Shown: positions 1 through 8,216, counted from the first letter of the stretch. The stretch is DNA of 64,000 nt from CAYHBO01 sp964354855 (GCA_964354855.1 CAYHBO010000003.1:1-64000); one strand, 5' to 3'. Numbers and translations are program-made. Notes: a model not told the origin generated them from the sequence alone.

Positions 1-36
1 ATAAAAATTTCTTTTCTTTTATCAATCTTAATTTGA

Positions 37-156
37 AGGTATCAAGCTATAGATGGCATTAAAGAGTATAAAACTGGTGCTTTTACTTTCGATAATGATA
101 CTCCTCAAGCACAGAGTATGTTCGTTGATTTGATTAAAGATATTAAGTCTTCCTAA
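37..156 (+). pseudogene. C-terminal remnant of an unrecognised gene at the window edge
   Basis: Reading codons from 37 gives about 39 open residues ending in DLIKDIKSS and a TAA at 154-156. The same frame has a TGA at 34-36 and no start codon, so no intact gene is visible. The composition (KEYKTGAFTFDND) looks like real coding sequence rather than noise. Its end overlaps the stop of the minus-strand reductase at 153-155. It could be the tail of a gene broken by a stop or by recombination. The product is not recognised. Confidence 0.3.
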
Positions 157-1307
157 CAAGTACTATTTTCGTGGTGACGCCAGTGTCGTGAAGCGTCTTG
201 ATACGTTAACTCGTTTCCGGTCAAAAATTTTTGAGCATCTAAAGCTGCCATGCATCCTATTCCAGCACAGGTAATAATTTGTAGATAGCGATTATCGGTT
301 ATGTTTCCTGCTGCAAAAATTCCATTAATGCTTGTCTGTGTATTTTGTGTTACCGCTATATGTCCGGCAGGGGTTAACTTCAGCATGTTCTTAAATAAGT
401 TGCTGTTTGGAGTAAATCCGATGGCAACAAAAACGCCATCAGTCTTCAGCGGGACTAGTTTCTTTGTTTTTTGGTTTTCAATCATAACTTCAGTAACGGT
501 AGAACCGTCTCCCTTGATTTCTTTAATGGTTGAGTTAAACAAAATTGAAACTTTTTGGTGATTAAAAATCTTGGCTCGTATACGGTCTCGAGCGGTGATT
601 GAATCTCCTTCTTCAATGACCGTAATTTTTTTTGCATAATGAGTAAGGTGTTCTACTTCTGCAACTGCAGCATTTCCTGTTCCTACAACAACTACCTCTT
701 GATCGTTATAAAAAGGGGCATCACAGGTAGCGCAAGATGCTATTCCTTTGCCAAAATATTCTTCTTCTCCAGGACAATTTAATTTCTTTAGTGAAGCCCC
801 AGTTGCGATAATAATGCTTTTTGCTTTAAGGATATTTCCGGTATTAGTTATTAATAAGAATGGCCGTTGATTAACGTTAAGATCGACAACGGTTTCTTTT
901 AAGAAAGTACATCCATAACATTTGGCATTTTGTGTCATTTTTGCGATAAGGTCAGGGCCAATAATAGATGACTCTCCAGGCCAATTTTCTACCGTGCCAG
1001 CCTTCATAAGTTGTCCGCCAGGAAGATCGCCTTCAAAGATGAGTGTTTTTAGTTGTCCTCGTGCAGCATAAGATCCTGCGGTAAGTCCGGCTGGACCGGA
1101 TCCTATGATGGCGACATCATATAAATTAAAGTCATCTTGGTTTATACAGAAAGTTGTACTGTTTGTTAAAAATAGTAATGTCCCAAAAATCTTAAGTAAG
1201 GTAGTCATGATATATTCCTTTAAATTAAAGTCATCTTGGTTTATACAGAAAGTTGTACTGTTTGTTAAAAATAGTAATGTCCCAAAAATCTTAAGTAAGG
1301 TAGTCAT
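153..1307 (-). CDS. Exported thioredoxin reductase-like flavoprotein with duplicated signal peptide
   Basis: This is a paralogue of the TrxB at 2200-3126. The FAD-binding motif GSGPAGLTAG, the redox-active CATC (in IASCATCDAPFY), the second dinucleotide fold GTGNAAVAEVEHL and the C-terminal GIFAAGNITD region are all present, so it should be a low-molecular-weight thioredoxin reductase-type enzyme. Unlike its paralogue it starts with a signal-peptide-like segment (MTTLLKIFGTLLFLTNSTTF), and that segment occurs twice in tandem because of a perfect 99-bp duplication. Each copy has its own AAGGA site and ATG (1307 and 1208), so translation could begin at either; the inner start gives the normal single-signal form. 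The HRRxxxR motif usual for NADPH is absent. About 20 C-terminal residues past AQKFLTG look unrelated to the family and overlap a plus-strand remnant. Export of the flavoenzyme is an inference. Confidence 0.85.
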   Translation of the reverse strand: MTTLLKIFGTLLFLTNSTTFCINQDDFNLKEYIMTTLLKIFGTLLFLTNSTTFCINQDDFNLYDVAIIGSGPAGLTAGSYAARGQLKTLIFEGDLPGGQLMKAGTVENWPGESSIIGPDLIAKMTQNAKCYGCTFLKETVVDLNVNQRPFLLITNTGNILKAKSIIIATGASLKKLNCPGEEEYFGKGIASCATCDAPFYNDQEVVVVGTGNAAVAEVEHLTHYAKKITVIEEGDSITARDRIRAKIFNHQKVSILFNSTIKEIKGDGSTVTEVMIENQKTKKLVPLKTDGVFVAIGFTPNSNLFKNMLKLTPAGHIAVTQNTQTSINGIFAAGNITDNRYLQIITCAGIGCMAALDAQKFLTGNELTYQDASRHWRHHENSTC

Positions 1308-1320
1308 GATATATTCCTTT
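1123..1320. repeat. Perfect 99-bp tandem duplication
   Basis: Bases 1123-1221 and 1222-1320 are identical by eye. Each unit covers, on the minus strand, a ribosome binding site (AAAGGAATATATC), the ATG and the first 28-29 codons of the reductase gene. The unit is 33 codons long, so the frame is kept and the protein has two signal-peptide copies joined by KEYI. Perfect identity suggests a recent event or an assembly artefact. Confidence 0.95.
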
Positions 1321-1322
1321 GG

Positions 1323-2105
1323 TTAATGGAAGCCAAAGAGGCCGCTAACCGTACGCACCAATGCTTTGAATATTCCCAGGATGGCATCAAATAAGTTAAA
1401 AATAGATCTGAGTATGCCGTGGTGTTCTGTTGATGGTGGTGCCATTGGTTCTGGCATAGCCTTTATCGGAGTTTGGAGGTTTTTTGTTTCAGTCTCTGTA
1501 ACAGGAATAATATCCATGCCATTATTGTGTTGAGTTCGTTGAAGTAGGGGCTCAGCTTTTGGAGTTTCGCGTGTTTTGTGTGCTTCGGTAAATTTACGAG
1601 CTTCTGCTTCTTCGTTTATATGGTTACATGGACCTTGAATGATAACTTTTTCTACCTTGGAAAAATCCCAAGCTTTTTGGATTTGAGTGCTTATCTCAAT
1701 GCCTGAAATTTCAATATGGCGTGGTATAAGTAAATCATTTATTCTTTTATTATTTTTGGTAGTAATTTCCGCTTGAAGTAGTTCAAGATTTTTATAGCGT
1801 TGTCCTGTATAGAATTGATTAGTAACAATAATTTCTTTTATTTCTGAAAGATCTAAGCGATTTACGGAGTCATCAGTTTCTTTAAGTACTCCGCCTAGTG
1901 TGGTATATCCGGCGAATGAAAAATTACGTACCTCGATTTTATTGCCAGCATCATGAATGGTGGCGTGATAGCACCCTTCTTTTTCTTTAAGTTGATGATA
2001 ACGCACCAATTCTAAGGTGTTTTGCTTCTTATTTTCCCCCATATTTACACAGAGAACCATAACTAAAAATAAATATCCACTTAACAATACTCGAGCTACG
2101 TTCAT
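1323..2105 (-). CDS. Secreted hypothetical protein with C-terminal amphipathic segment
   Basis: About 260 residues; not recognised. The start is placed at 2105 because AAAGGAGAAGAG lies just upstream of ATGAACGTA; the upstream in-frame ATG at 2123 would put this Shine-Dalgarno sequence inside the gene. The N-terminus (MNVARVLLSGYLFLVMVLCVN) is a signal peptide or membrane anchor. The middle has many short beta-like stretches and a phrase VEKVIIQGPCNHINEEAEARKF, then a Pro/Thr/Glu-rich linker (MPEPMAPPSTEH). The last 30 residues form a hydrophobic amphipathic helix (SIFNLFDAILGIFKALVRTV) that could bind membrane. It lies between the two thioredoxin reductase genes on the same strand, 15 bases before the exported one. 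No enzymatic motif is seen. Confidence 0.75.
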   Translation of the reverse strand: MNVARVLLSGYLFLVMVLCVNMGENKKQNTLELVRYHQLKEKEGCYHATIHDAGNKIEVRNFSFAGYTTLGGVLKETDDSVNRLDLSEIKEIIVTNQFYTGQRYKNLELLQAEITTKNNKRINDLLIPRHIEISGIEISTQIQKAWDFSKVEKVIIQGPCNHINEEAEARKFTEAHKTRETPKAEPLLQRTQHNNGMDIIPVTETETKNLQTPIKAMPEPMAPPSTEHHGILRSIFNLFDAILGIFKALVRTVSGLFGFH

Positions 2106-2199
2106 CTCTTCTCCTTTAATCATATATTTCTTTTTTATGATAAGGTGAGATTAGCAATAGCCTGAGAAACAATGCAAGTATTTAGCCTGTTGAATTTTT

Positions 2200-3126
2200 C
2201 TAAACCTGTTTGGCAAGAAACGTTTGGGCGTCCAGTGCTGCTTGACAACCCATTCCGGCTGAAGTAATTGCTTGTCGATATCGCCAGTCTGATACATCCC
2301 CAGCGGCAAAAACTCCCTCAACACTGGTAATGGTATTGTTCGTAACGGTTATGTACCCAATTCTATCCCGTTCTAGTTGGCCGTTAAAGAGTTCAGTGTT
2401 GGGATTGAAGCCGATAGCTACAAAAACGCCGTTAGCTGAAAGCTCGGTGATTTCTTTGGTTTGAGTATTTTCAATGGTTAAGCCGGTGACGTTATTTCCA
2501 TTGCCTTTAATTTCTTTGACGATGGAGTTGTACATGAATGAAACTTTAGGATGATCAAGAACTTTAAATTTAATCGGATCATTTGCTGATAATGCTTCTG
2601 AGATTTGTATGACAGTAATTTTCTTGACGTGATGGGTGAGATGTTCTACCTCTGTGACCGCTGTATTGCCGCCACCAACTACAACAACTTCTTTATCACG
2701 ATAAAAGGGGGCATCGCACGTTGCACAGACTGCGACTCCCTTGGAGAAATATTCTTGCTCCCCTGGGCAGCCAAGTTTTTTATGAGAAGCTCCGGTTGCA
2801 ATGATGACGCTCTTTGCTTCAATAACAGCGCCAGAGCTTGAGGTAAGCGTAAAGGGGCGTTTTGAAAAATCAACAGACACAATACTTTCTTGTAAAAGTG
2901 TAGCGCCGCAATGCTCAGTTTGCTCGCGCATCTTGAGCATTAAGTCTGGACCTTGAATAGAGATTTCTCCTGGCCAGTTTTCTACTGCGGTGGTAGTCAT
3001 AAGTTGTCCACCAGGCTGGTTGCCTTCGATTACAATGGTTTTAAGTTGTGCTCGTGATGAATAAATGCCGGCAGTGAGTCCAGCCGGGCCGGAGCCGATA
3101 ATAGCAACGTCATATTTTATAGTCAT
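2200..3126 (-). CDS. trxB: Thioredoxin reductase
   Basis: 308 residues, the normal length for a low-molecular-weight thioredoxin reductase, which passes electrons from a nicotinamide cofactor through FAD and a disulfide to thioredoxin in the cytoplasm. Seen: N-terminal FAD motif GSGPAGLTAG, ATGASHKKLGCPGE, redox CATC in VAVCATCDAPFY, second Rossmann motif GGGNTAVTEVEHL, and C-terminal FAAGDVSDWRYRQAITSAGMG. Where E. coli TrxB has HRRxxxR for the NADPH 2'-phosphate, this protein has QISEALSAND, so cofactor choice may differ. It is divergent from the peroxiredoxin gene with 99 bases between starts, which fits a thioredoxin-dependent peroxide defence pair. No signal peptide, unlike the paralogue at 153-1307. 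Confidence 0.93.
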   Translation of the reverse strand: MTIKYDVAIIGSGPAGLTAGIYSSRAQLKTIVIEGNQPGGQLMTTTAVENWPGEISIQGPDLMLKMREQTEHCGATLLQESIVSVDFSKRPFTLTSSSGAVIEAKSVIIATGASHKKLGCPGEQEYFSKGVAVCATCDAPFYRDKEVVVVGGGNTAVTEVEHLTHHVKKITVIQISEALSANDPIKFKVLDHPKVSFMYNSIVKEIKGNGNNVTGLTIENTQTKEITELSANGVFVAIGFNPNTELFNGQLERDRIGYITVTNNTITSVEGVFAAGDVSDWRYRQAITSAGMGCQAALDAQTFLAKQV

Positions 3127-3225
3127 CTTAGTTCCTGTGTTTTCATGGATTGTTCAGATTAAAGCTGATAGTATACTAAAAATTTGGCAGAAAAATATCC
3201 GTGAAACTTTTTAAGAGGTTAACTC

Positions 3226-3801
3226 ATGATCAATGTTGGAACAAAAGCGCCGTTTATTTCTTGTGATGCCGTTGTTGATGGTGTTATAAAAAAAATCTCA
3301 CTTCATGATTTTCGTGGTAGTTATAAACTTCTCTTTTTTTACCCGCTTGATTTTACGTTTGTATGCCCAACAGAGTTACATGCCCTTCAGGACAGTCTTG
3401 AAGAATTCAAAAAGCGTGGAACTAATGTTCTTGCTATCTCGGTAGATTCAGTCTATAGCCATCTTGCTTGGCTTAATATCCCCAAAAATAAAGGTGGCAT
3501 TGAGGGGATTCAATACCCATTGCTTGCTGATATCACCAAATCGATTGCTCGTGAGTATGGCGTTCTTCATGAGCAGATTGGCGTTGCTTTGCGTGGGACT
3601 TTTTTGATCGATCAACATGATGTGATCCAGTACATGGCGATAAATAATTTGCCATTGGGGCGTAATGTTCCTGAGTTAGTACGCCTGCTTGATGCATTGA
3701 TTTATACTGAAAATAATGGTGAAGTTTGTCCAGCCAACTGGAATGAAGGGAAAAAAGCCATGCAGCCAACACAGGATGGATTACAAGCTTATTTTGGGTA
3801 A
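3226..3801 (+). CDS. Typical 2-Cys peroxiredoxin (AhpC/TSA family)
   Basis: 191 residues. It reduces hydrogen peroxide and organic peroxides using thioredoxin. The peroxidatic cysteine is in FTFVCPTE, preceded by the conserved FYPLDFTF; the resolving cysteine is in GEVCPANW, so it is a typical two-cysteine enzyme. The catalytic Arg is in LRGTFLID. It ends in YFG, recalling the C-terminal YF motif of peroxide-sensitive members, while the GGLG loop is changed to GGIE. Start ATG follows AAGAGGTTAACTC. The divergent trxB next door is the expected electron-donor partner. Confidence 0.93.
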   Translation: MINVGTKAPFISCDAVVDGVIKKISLHDFRGSYKLLFFYPLDFTFVCPTELHALQDSLEEFKKRGTNVLAISVDSVYSHLAWLNIPKNKGGIEGIQYPLLADITKSIAREYGVLHEQIGVALRGTFLIDQHDVIQYMAINNLPLGRNVPELVRLLDALIYTENNGEVCPANWNEGKKAMQPTQDGLQAYFG

Positions 3802-3872
3802 GTAGCAGGTTCTTGCTTTTCTGCTTATTGTCTGACAAAAAATACTTTATTAAAGATTTGAACTCTTATAGA

Positions 3873-4019
3873 CGTCATCCCCGTGAAAACGGGGATCCAG
3901 GTCTTTTGATAAACAATTATTCAAAGTGATCATTTTATTTCTGACACGTTATTCCAGCACAGGCTGGGATGACGTAGAGAGTCGTAAGGCCTGGATCTCC
4001 GCATTCGCGAGGATGACGT
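3873..4019. repeat. Palindromic element, composite copy
   Basis: The left arm starts ACGTCATCC...ACGGGGATCCAGGTCTT and the right arm reads AAGGCCTGGATCTCCGC...GCGAGGATGACGT. Between them lies another small palindrome at about 3945-3975 (ACGTTATTCCAGCAC...GTGGGATGACGT type). This fills most of the 263-base gap between the peroxiredoxin gene and the methyltransferase-like gene. It may act as a transcription terminator hairpin for one or both. Confidence 0.8.
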
Positions 4020-4064
4020 GTCCTAAAAAAGTATGCCGTAAAAATACGCTAAAAGTTGTCAGTA

Positions 4065-4958
4065 CTAGAATTTTTTAGCAACCATCTCAGCCAACAACTT
4101 GGTATCATCAGAACTAAAACCACAGCAACCGCCAATAAATTGTAAATTATATTTTTTTCCGATAGCAACTATCATCTGTAACGTTTCTTGTTTATTTGGT
4201 TCAGGGAGTGTCTTCCCAGATTCAAACATTGATGGATCAGCATCATATGAGTTCGGATAAAACCCTAAGATTCGTTTAATGGTAGCTTGATTGGTAAATG
4301 TGTTAATGGTTTTTTCAAAAGCATATGGTGAGCAACAGTTAAGGGCGTATCCGGTTGCAAAACTGTTAGTTTGTAGATCGATATTTTCGATTACGGTTTG
4401 AATGTTTTTGCCACTTAGTAATGATCCGTTTTGTTTTACTACAAAACTTATGATTAAGGGAATATTGAGTTCTTTTGCTGCTAAACTTAGCCCCAGCGCT
4501 TCACGGCCCGCGCCAATTGTTTCATGTAAAAAAATAATATCTTTAGTAGGAAGACTACATTCATCTAAGACTTCTAGGCATAGTTCGTATTGATTCTTAT
4601 GAAATTCTAAAGCGCTTTCTGTTGTTGGTGCCAGTTCAGGGGTGTAGCAATCATGTTGAGGTCCAAGACATAGTGCAATTTTTTTGTAACTACGATTTGC
4701 TAAAGCTGCTAACAGTGCTTGGATATTAAGCGATAATATTTCTTTAAAGAGATCATTAAATCCTGCACGGAGGATTGGGCGTAAAAAAAAAGCATTGATA
4801 GTTGGGAGTGTCGCATTGGCATCTACATAGTTTCGAGCGATCATTTCTACGCCCATTTTATAAGTTGCTTGGTGTGATTTTTTAGTGACTTCAAAAACAT
4901 TTGAACATAAATCTAATGAGTCAAAACGACAACCATAAGGGCCAAACAGAACATACAT
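4065..4958 (-). CDS. Homocysteine S-methyltransferase-like protein
   Basis: About 297 residues from the ATG at 4958, placed there because a longer reading would run back into the endonuclease IV gene, whose stop is at 4963-4965. The C-terminal GGCCGFSSDD is the double-cysteine zinc motif of the homocysteine S-methyltransferase (Pfam S-methyl_trans) family, and ALNCCSPYAFEK matches the upstream cysteine ligand. FLHETIGAGREALG and IPLIISFVVKQNGSLLSG fit the barrel. The N-terminus is atypical: the usual LDGGMGT is replaced by LFGPYGCRFDSLD and the TNTF motif by NATLP. So the family is fairly clear but the substrate is not; it may methylate homocysteine or another thiol. It is expressed with nfo, 4 bases downstream. 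Confidence 0.75.
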   Translation of the reverse strand: MYVLFGPYGCRFDSLDLCSNVFEVTKKSHQATYKMGVEMIARNYVDANATLPTINAFFLRPILRAGFNDLFKEILSLNIQALLAALANRSYKKIALCLGPQHDCYTPELAPTTESALEFHKNQYELCLEVLDECSLPTKDIIFLHETIGAGREALGLSLAAKELNIPLIISFVVKQNGSLLSGKNIQTVIENIDLQTNSFATGYALNCCSPYAFEKTINTFTNQATIKRILGFYPNSYDADPSMFESGKTLPEPNKQETLQMIVAIGKKYNLQFIGGCCGFSSDDTKLLAEMVAKKF

Positions 4959-4962
4959 AGTG

Positions 4963-5814
4963 TTACATTGCCATTTTTTTAAGTAATTCAATTTCTTCTG
5001 CATACAAAGAAGGATCAGGGGTCTCAAGAATTTTTGGAATATCATGTAACCGTTCATCTTGCATAATGAGTTTGAATGTGCTTAATGGAATCTTGCCTTT
5101 GCCAATGCTTTCATGTTGATCTTTGCGGGAATTGTATACTTCTTTGGAGTCGTTGAGGTGAATAACTTTGAGAGCTTTAATTCCGACGGTATCTTCAAGT
5201 TCTTGCATCATTTTGTCATATCCAGCTTTAGTACTGATGTCATAGCCAGCAGCAAATGCATGGCAGGTATCCAAACAAATCCCAAGATACTTACGATGTT
5301 CTGTTAAATCGATTATCTGTTTAAGTTGAGTAAATGTGTAGCCAAGATTGGTGCCTTGTCCGGCCATCAGTTCGAGCGCGATAATTGTTTCTCCGGTAGC
5401 GTGAGCCAAAACCAGATCAAGATTTCGTGCGATCTGCTTAATTCCTGCTTCTTCGCCAGCTCCTACATGAGACCCTGGATGTAATACCAAGTAGAGGATG
5501 CCTAATTGTTCACAGCGCTTAAGTTCTTCAACGAGTGCTTTGACTGAGTTTTTTTCAACTAAAGGGTTTTGTCCGGCGAGGTTGATCAAGTACGAAGCAT
5601 GGGTGACCGGCTTAATGAGTCCAGATACTTTTATGGCATATTTAAAAGCATTAATTTCTTCATTGGTTAGTGGTTTTGAATTATAGCTACGATTGCTCTT
5701 GGTAAAAATTTGCATGGTGTTAGCGCCGATTTCAATAGCGCGGATTACGGAAAGAGAAATGTCATCGGCAATAGAAACATGAGCGCCGATAAGAATGGGA
5801 TGTTTGGGGGTCAT
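4963..5814 (-). CDS. nfo: Endonuclease IV (AP endonuclease)
   Basis: 283 residues, normal length. It cuts DNA 5' to abasic sites in base excision repair. The zinc-binding TIM-barrel motifs are all visible: IGAHVSIADD, THASYLINLA, LHPGSHVGAGEE, IALELMAGQGTNLGY, GICLDTCHAFAAGYD, IHLNDSKEVYNSRKDQHESIG and ILETPDPSLYAEE. The start is preceded by TAGGATTATCTT. The promoter region overlaps the groEL terminator immediately upstream, so the gene may also receive some read-through from groESL. Confidence 0.96.
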   Translation of the reverse strand: MTPKHPILIGAHVSIADDISLSVIRAIEIGANTMQIFTKSNRSYNSKPLTNEEINAFKYAIKVSGLIKPVTHASYLINLAGQNPLVEKNSVKALVEELKRCEQLGILYLVLHPGSHVGAGEEAGIKQIARNLDLVLAHATGETIIALELMAGQGTNLGYTFTQLKQIIDLTEHRKYLGICLDTCHAFAAGYDISTKAGYDKMMQELEDTVGIKALKVIHLNDSKEVYNSRKDQHESIGKGKIPLSTFKLIMQDERLHDIPKILETPDPSLYAEEIELLKKMAM

Positions 5815-5827
5815 AAGATAATCCTAA

Positions 5828-5856
5828 TAAAAATGGGCCGGATTTGCATCCGACCC
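5828..5856 (-). terminator. Rho-independent terminator of groESL
   Basis: On the minus strand, GGGTCGGAT-GCAA-ATCCGGCCC forms a nine-base stem with one G-T pair, followed by ATTTTTATT. It lies 32 bases after the groEL stop, in the expected orientation. Confidence 0.85.
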
Positions 5857-5888
5857 AAAATCTCACATAATGTGATTTAATTCAAGTA

Positions 5889-7529
5889 TTAATACATGCC
5901 TTGCATCATTCCAGGGTGTCCACCTTGGTTTGATGATTGGTTGCTTTGCTTCTCATCAGGAACTTCTGAAATCATAGCTTCAGTTGTTAATAATAAGCCA
6001 GCAATAGAAGCAGCATTTTGCAATGCTGTTCTGGTAACCTTAGTAGGATCAACCACACCAGCCTTCATCAGGTCGGTGTATTCTTCTTTGCGTGCATCAA
6101 AGCCAATGCGTTCATCGGTTTGATTTTTAACACGGTCAACAACCACGGATGGTTCATGACCAGCGTTGCTTGCGATAATTCTGATCGGTTCTTCAAGTGC
6201 ACGTCTGATGATTCTTACCCCAACCATTTCAGCTGGCTCAGCTTTGATATCATCAAGTTTCTTTTGTACACGAAGTAACGCAAGTCCACCACCAGCAACA
6301 ATGCCTTCTTCAACAGCTGCTCTGGTTGCGTGCAATGCATCGTCAACGCGATCTTTCTTTTCTTTCATTTCAGTTTCAGTAGCGGCGCCAACTTTAAGAA
6401 CGGCAACGCCGCCTGAAAGTTTAGCTAAACGCTCTTGAAGTTTTTCTTTATCATAATCAGATGAAGCTAAATCAATTTCGTTTTGGATTTGAGCTACACG
6501 TGCTTTGATTTGCTTTTCGTCACCACGACCGTCAACAATGATGGTGGTTTCTTTTGAGATGCGAATAATTTTTGCTGAACCAAGATCACTTAAGATGATT
6601 GTATCAAGTTTGATGCCAAGGTCTTCAGAAACCATACGACCGCCGGTTAAGACAGCCAAGTCTTGAAGCATTGCTTTACGTCTGTCGCCAAAGCCAGGAG
6701 CTTTAACCGCTGCAACGTTGATGGTGCCACGCATTTTGTTAACCACTAAGGTTGCCAACGCTTCGCCTTCAACATCTTCTGAGATGATCATTAATGAACG
6801 ACCTTGTTTTACGACCTGCTCAAGAATAGGAAGCATGTCTTTCATGCTTGAAATCTTTTTATCACAGATCAAGATCAATGGATTTTCAAGTAATGCTTCC
6901 ATTTTTTCAGTGTCGGTTACAAAGTAAGGTGAAATATAACCGCGATCAAATTGCATGCCTTCAACAACTTCAAGTTCGCTGTCGATTCCTTTAGCTTCTT
7001 CAACCGTGATAACACCGTTTTTGCCAACTTTTTCCATTGCGTTTGCAATGAGTTGACCAATATATTTATCGCCGTTTGCTGAAATAGTTGCAACTTGGGT
7101 GATTTCTTCAACTGACTCGATTGATTTTGCTCTCTTAATAAGTTCTTTAACAACAACTTCAACAGCCATATCGATGCCGCGTTTAATTTCCATTGGGTTT
7201 GCGCCAGCGGTAACGTTCTTCATGCCTTCGCGATAAATTGCTTGTGCAAGAACGGTAGCGGTGGTTGTGCCGTCACCAGCAACATCAGCGGTTTTTGAAG
7301 CTACTTCACGAACCATTTGAGCGCCCATGTTTTCGTACTTATCTTTAAGTTCGATCTCTTTTGCAACGGTTACACCGTCTTTAGTGATTGAAGGAGAGCC
7401 GAATGATTTTTCAAGTGCAACGTTACGACCTTTAGGCCCGAGGGTTATTTTGACTGCATCAGCTAAGGTGTTAACGCCTTTTAAGATTTTATGACGAGCG
7501 TCTTCGCCGAAAATTATTCTTTTAGCCAT
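5889..7529 (-). CDS. groEL: Chaperonin GroEL (60 kDa)
   Basis: 546 residues, standard length. The ATP-driven folding chamber subunit in the cytoplasm. Seen: KITLGPKGRNVALEKSFG, the nucleotide-binding GDGTTTATVLAQ, the apical domain with MQFDRGYISPYFVT, the equatorial AAVEEGIVAGGGLALLR and the C-terminal flexible tail ending GGHPGMMQGMY. There are no missing motifs. It is second in the groES-groEL operon with a 35-base gap and its own AAAGGC-type site, and it is followed by a clear terminator. Confidence 0.98.
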   Translation of the reverse strand: MAKRIIFGEDARHKILKGVNTLADAVKITLGPKGRNVALEKSFGSPSITKDGVTVAKEIELKDKYENMGAQMVREVASKTADVAGDGTTTATVLAQAIYREGMKNVTAGANPMEIKRGIDMAVEVVVKELIKRAKSIESVEEITQVATISANGDKYIGQLIANAMEKVGKNGVITVEEAKGIDSELEVVEGMQFDRGYISPYFVTDTEKMEALLENPLILICDKKISSMKDMLPILEQVVKQGRSLMIISEDVEGEALATLVVNKMRGTINVAAVKAPGFGDRRKAMLQDLAVLTGGRMVSEDLGIKLDTIILSDLGSAKIIRISKETTIIVDGRGDEKQIKARVAQIQNEIDLASSDYDKEKLQERLAKLSGGVAVLKVGAATETEMKEKKDRVDDALHATRAAVEEGIVAGGGLALLRVQKKLDDIKAEPAEMVGVRIIRRALEEPIRIIASNAGHEPSVVVDRVKNQTDERIGFDARKEEYTDLMKAGVVDPTKVTRTALQNAASIAGLLLTTEAMISEVPDEKQSNQSSNQGGHPGMMQGMY

Positions 7530-7564
7530 GGTTTTTAGCCTTTCTAAAATTTTGTTGAACTGAA

Positions 7565-7870
7565 TTAGTCAAGAAGCCCGAGAAGCTCTTCTTCACGTAA
7601 GATCAAATAATCTTGTCCGCTGTATGAAACTTCGGTGCCGGAGAATTTACCAAAAATAACTTTGTCGCCAGCTTTAACATTTAATGGACGAACGGTACCA
7701 TCTGGAAATGTTTTGCCAGTTCCAGCTGCAATAACGGTTCCGCATTGTGTTTTTTCTTGTGCAGTGTCAGGGATGTAAATGCCACCTGTTGACATTTGTT
7801 CGTTTTCCATGCGCTTTAATAAGACTCGATCGTGTAAAGGCCTGATAGCCCCTTTGATAGTTTGTGACAT
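7565..7870 (-). CDS. groES: Co-chaperonin GroES (10 kDa)
   Basis: 101 residues. It forms the heptameric lid of GroEL. Seen: IRPLHDRVLLKRMENEQMSTGGIYIPD (mobile loop with GGIYIPD), VIAAGTGKTFPDGTVRPLNVKAGDKVIFGKF and the C-terminal YLILREEELLGLL. The start ATG has GAAGGAGTTTTAG upstream. It is the first gene after a strong-looking promoter, with groEL following. Confidence 0.97.
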   Translation of the reverse strand: MSQTIKGAIRPLHDRVLLKRMENEQMSTGGIYIPDTAQEKTQCGTVIAAGTGKTFPDGTVRPLNVKAGDKVIFGKFSGTEVSYSGQDYLILREEELLGLLD

Positions 7871-7916
7871 CTAAAACTCCTTCAAAAGGTGAAACAAATA
7901 ATTGTGCGTTTTGCGT

Positions 7917-7954
7917 TCGGCAGACTTGCCTGTTGTTATCCCGTGGAGTGCCGA
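7917..7954. promoter_or_regulatory. Imperfect palindrome in the groES leader
   Basis: The arms TCGGCAGAC (7917-7925) and GAGTGCCGA (7946-7954) pair over most of their length with a 20-base gap. GAGTGCCGA resembles one half of the HrcA operator CIRCE (GAGTGCTAA), but the other half is poor and the spacing is not the usual 9. It lies between the -10 box and the groES start, where an operator would act. Only a weak candidate. Confidence 0.25.
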
Positions 7955-7969
7955 TAAAAGCTTATGATT

Positions 7970-7997
7970 ATTATAAGGCGTCTATATAGAAAATCAA
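7970..7997 (-). promoter_or_regulatory. Sigma-70-type promoter of groES-groEL
   Basis: On the minus strand TTGATT (7997-7992) and TATAAT (7975-7970) are separated by 16 bases, a near-consensus vegetative promoter, about 100 bases before the groES ATG. Confidence 0.7.
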
Positions 7998-8144
7998 GTA
8001 AAGATTTACATTAAGTGACTCAGATTTTTTGATAGGGTTACGTAAGCCACTGGAGTATGGTAAAATATGTAAAATTTCAATACTTATATTTTTAGTTATT
8101 AAACAGTACCATATTTCTTGTAAAATGTCAAATTTTTATTCAAC

Positions 8145-8175
8145 TTGCAATTTACCTTAAATCATGTACTATAAA
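8145..8175 (+). promoter_or_regulatory. Possible promoter of the gene at 8217
   Basis: TTGCAA and TATAAA are separated by 19 bases, longer than ideal. A CTGGAGG ribosome binding site then sits 6 bases before the ATG at 8217. The rest of the 346-base gap back to groES is AT-rich with no gene seen. Confidence 0.35.
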
Positions 8176-8216
8176 ATGAGCTTATTTTTAAAAATAAAGA
8201 TTTTCTGGAGGTTGTT

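Noticed and set aside
4065..5057. Homocysteine methyltransferase start at 5057
   Set aside because: The first 33 residues would be read from within the endonuclease IV gene in another frame and do not resemble the family.
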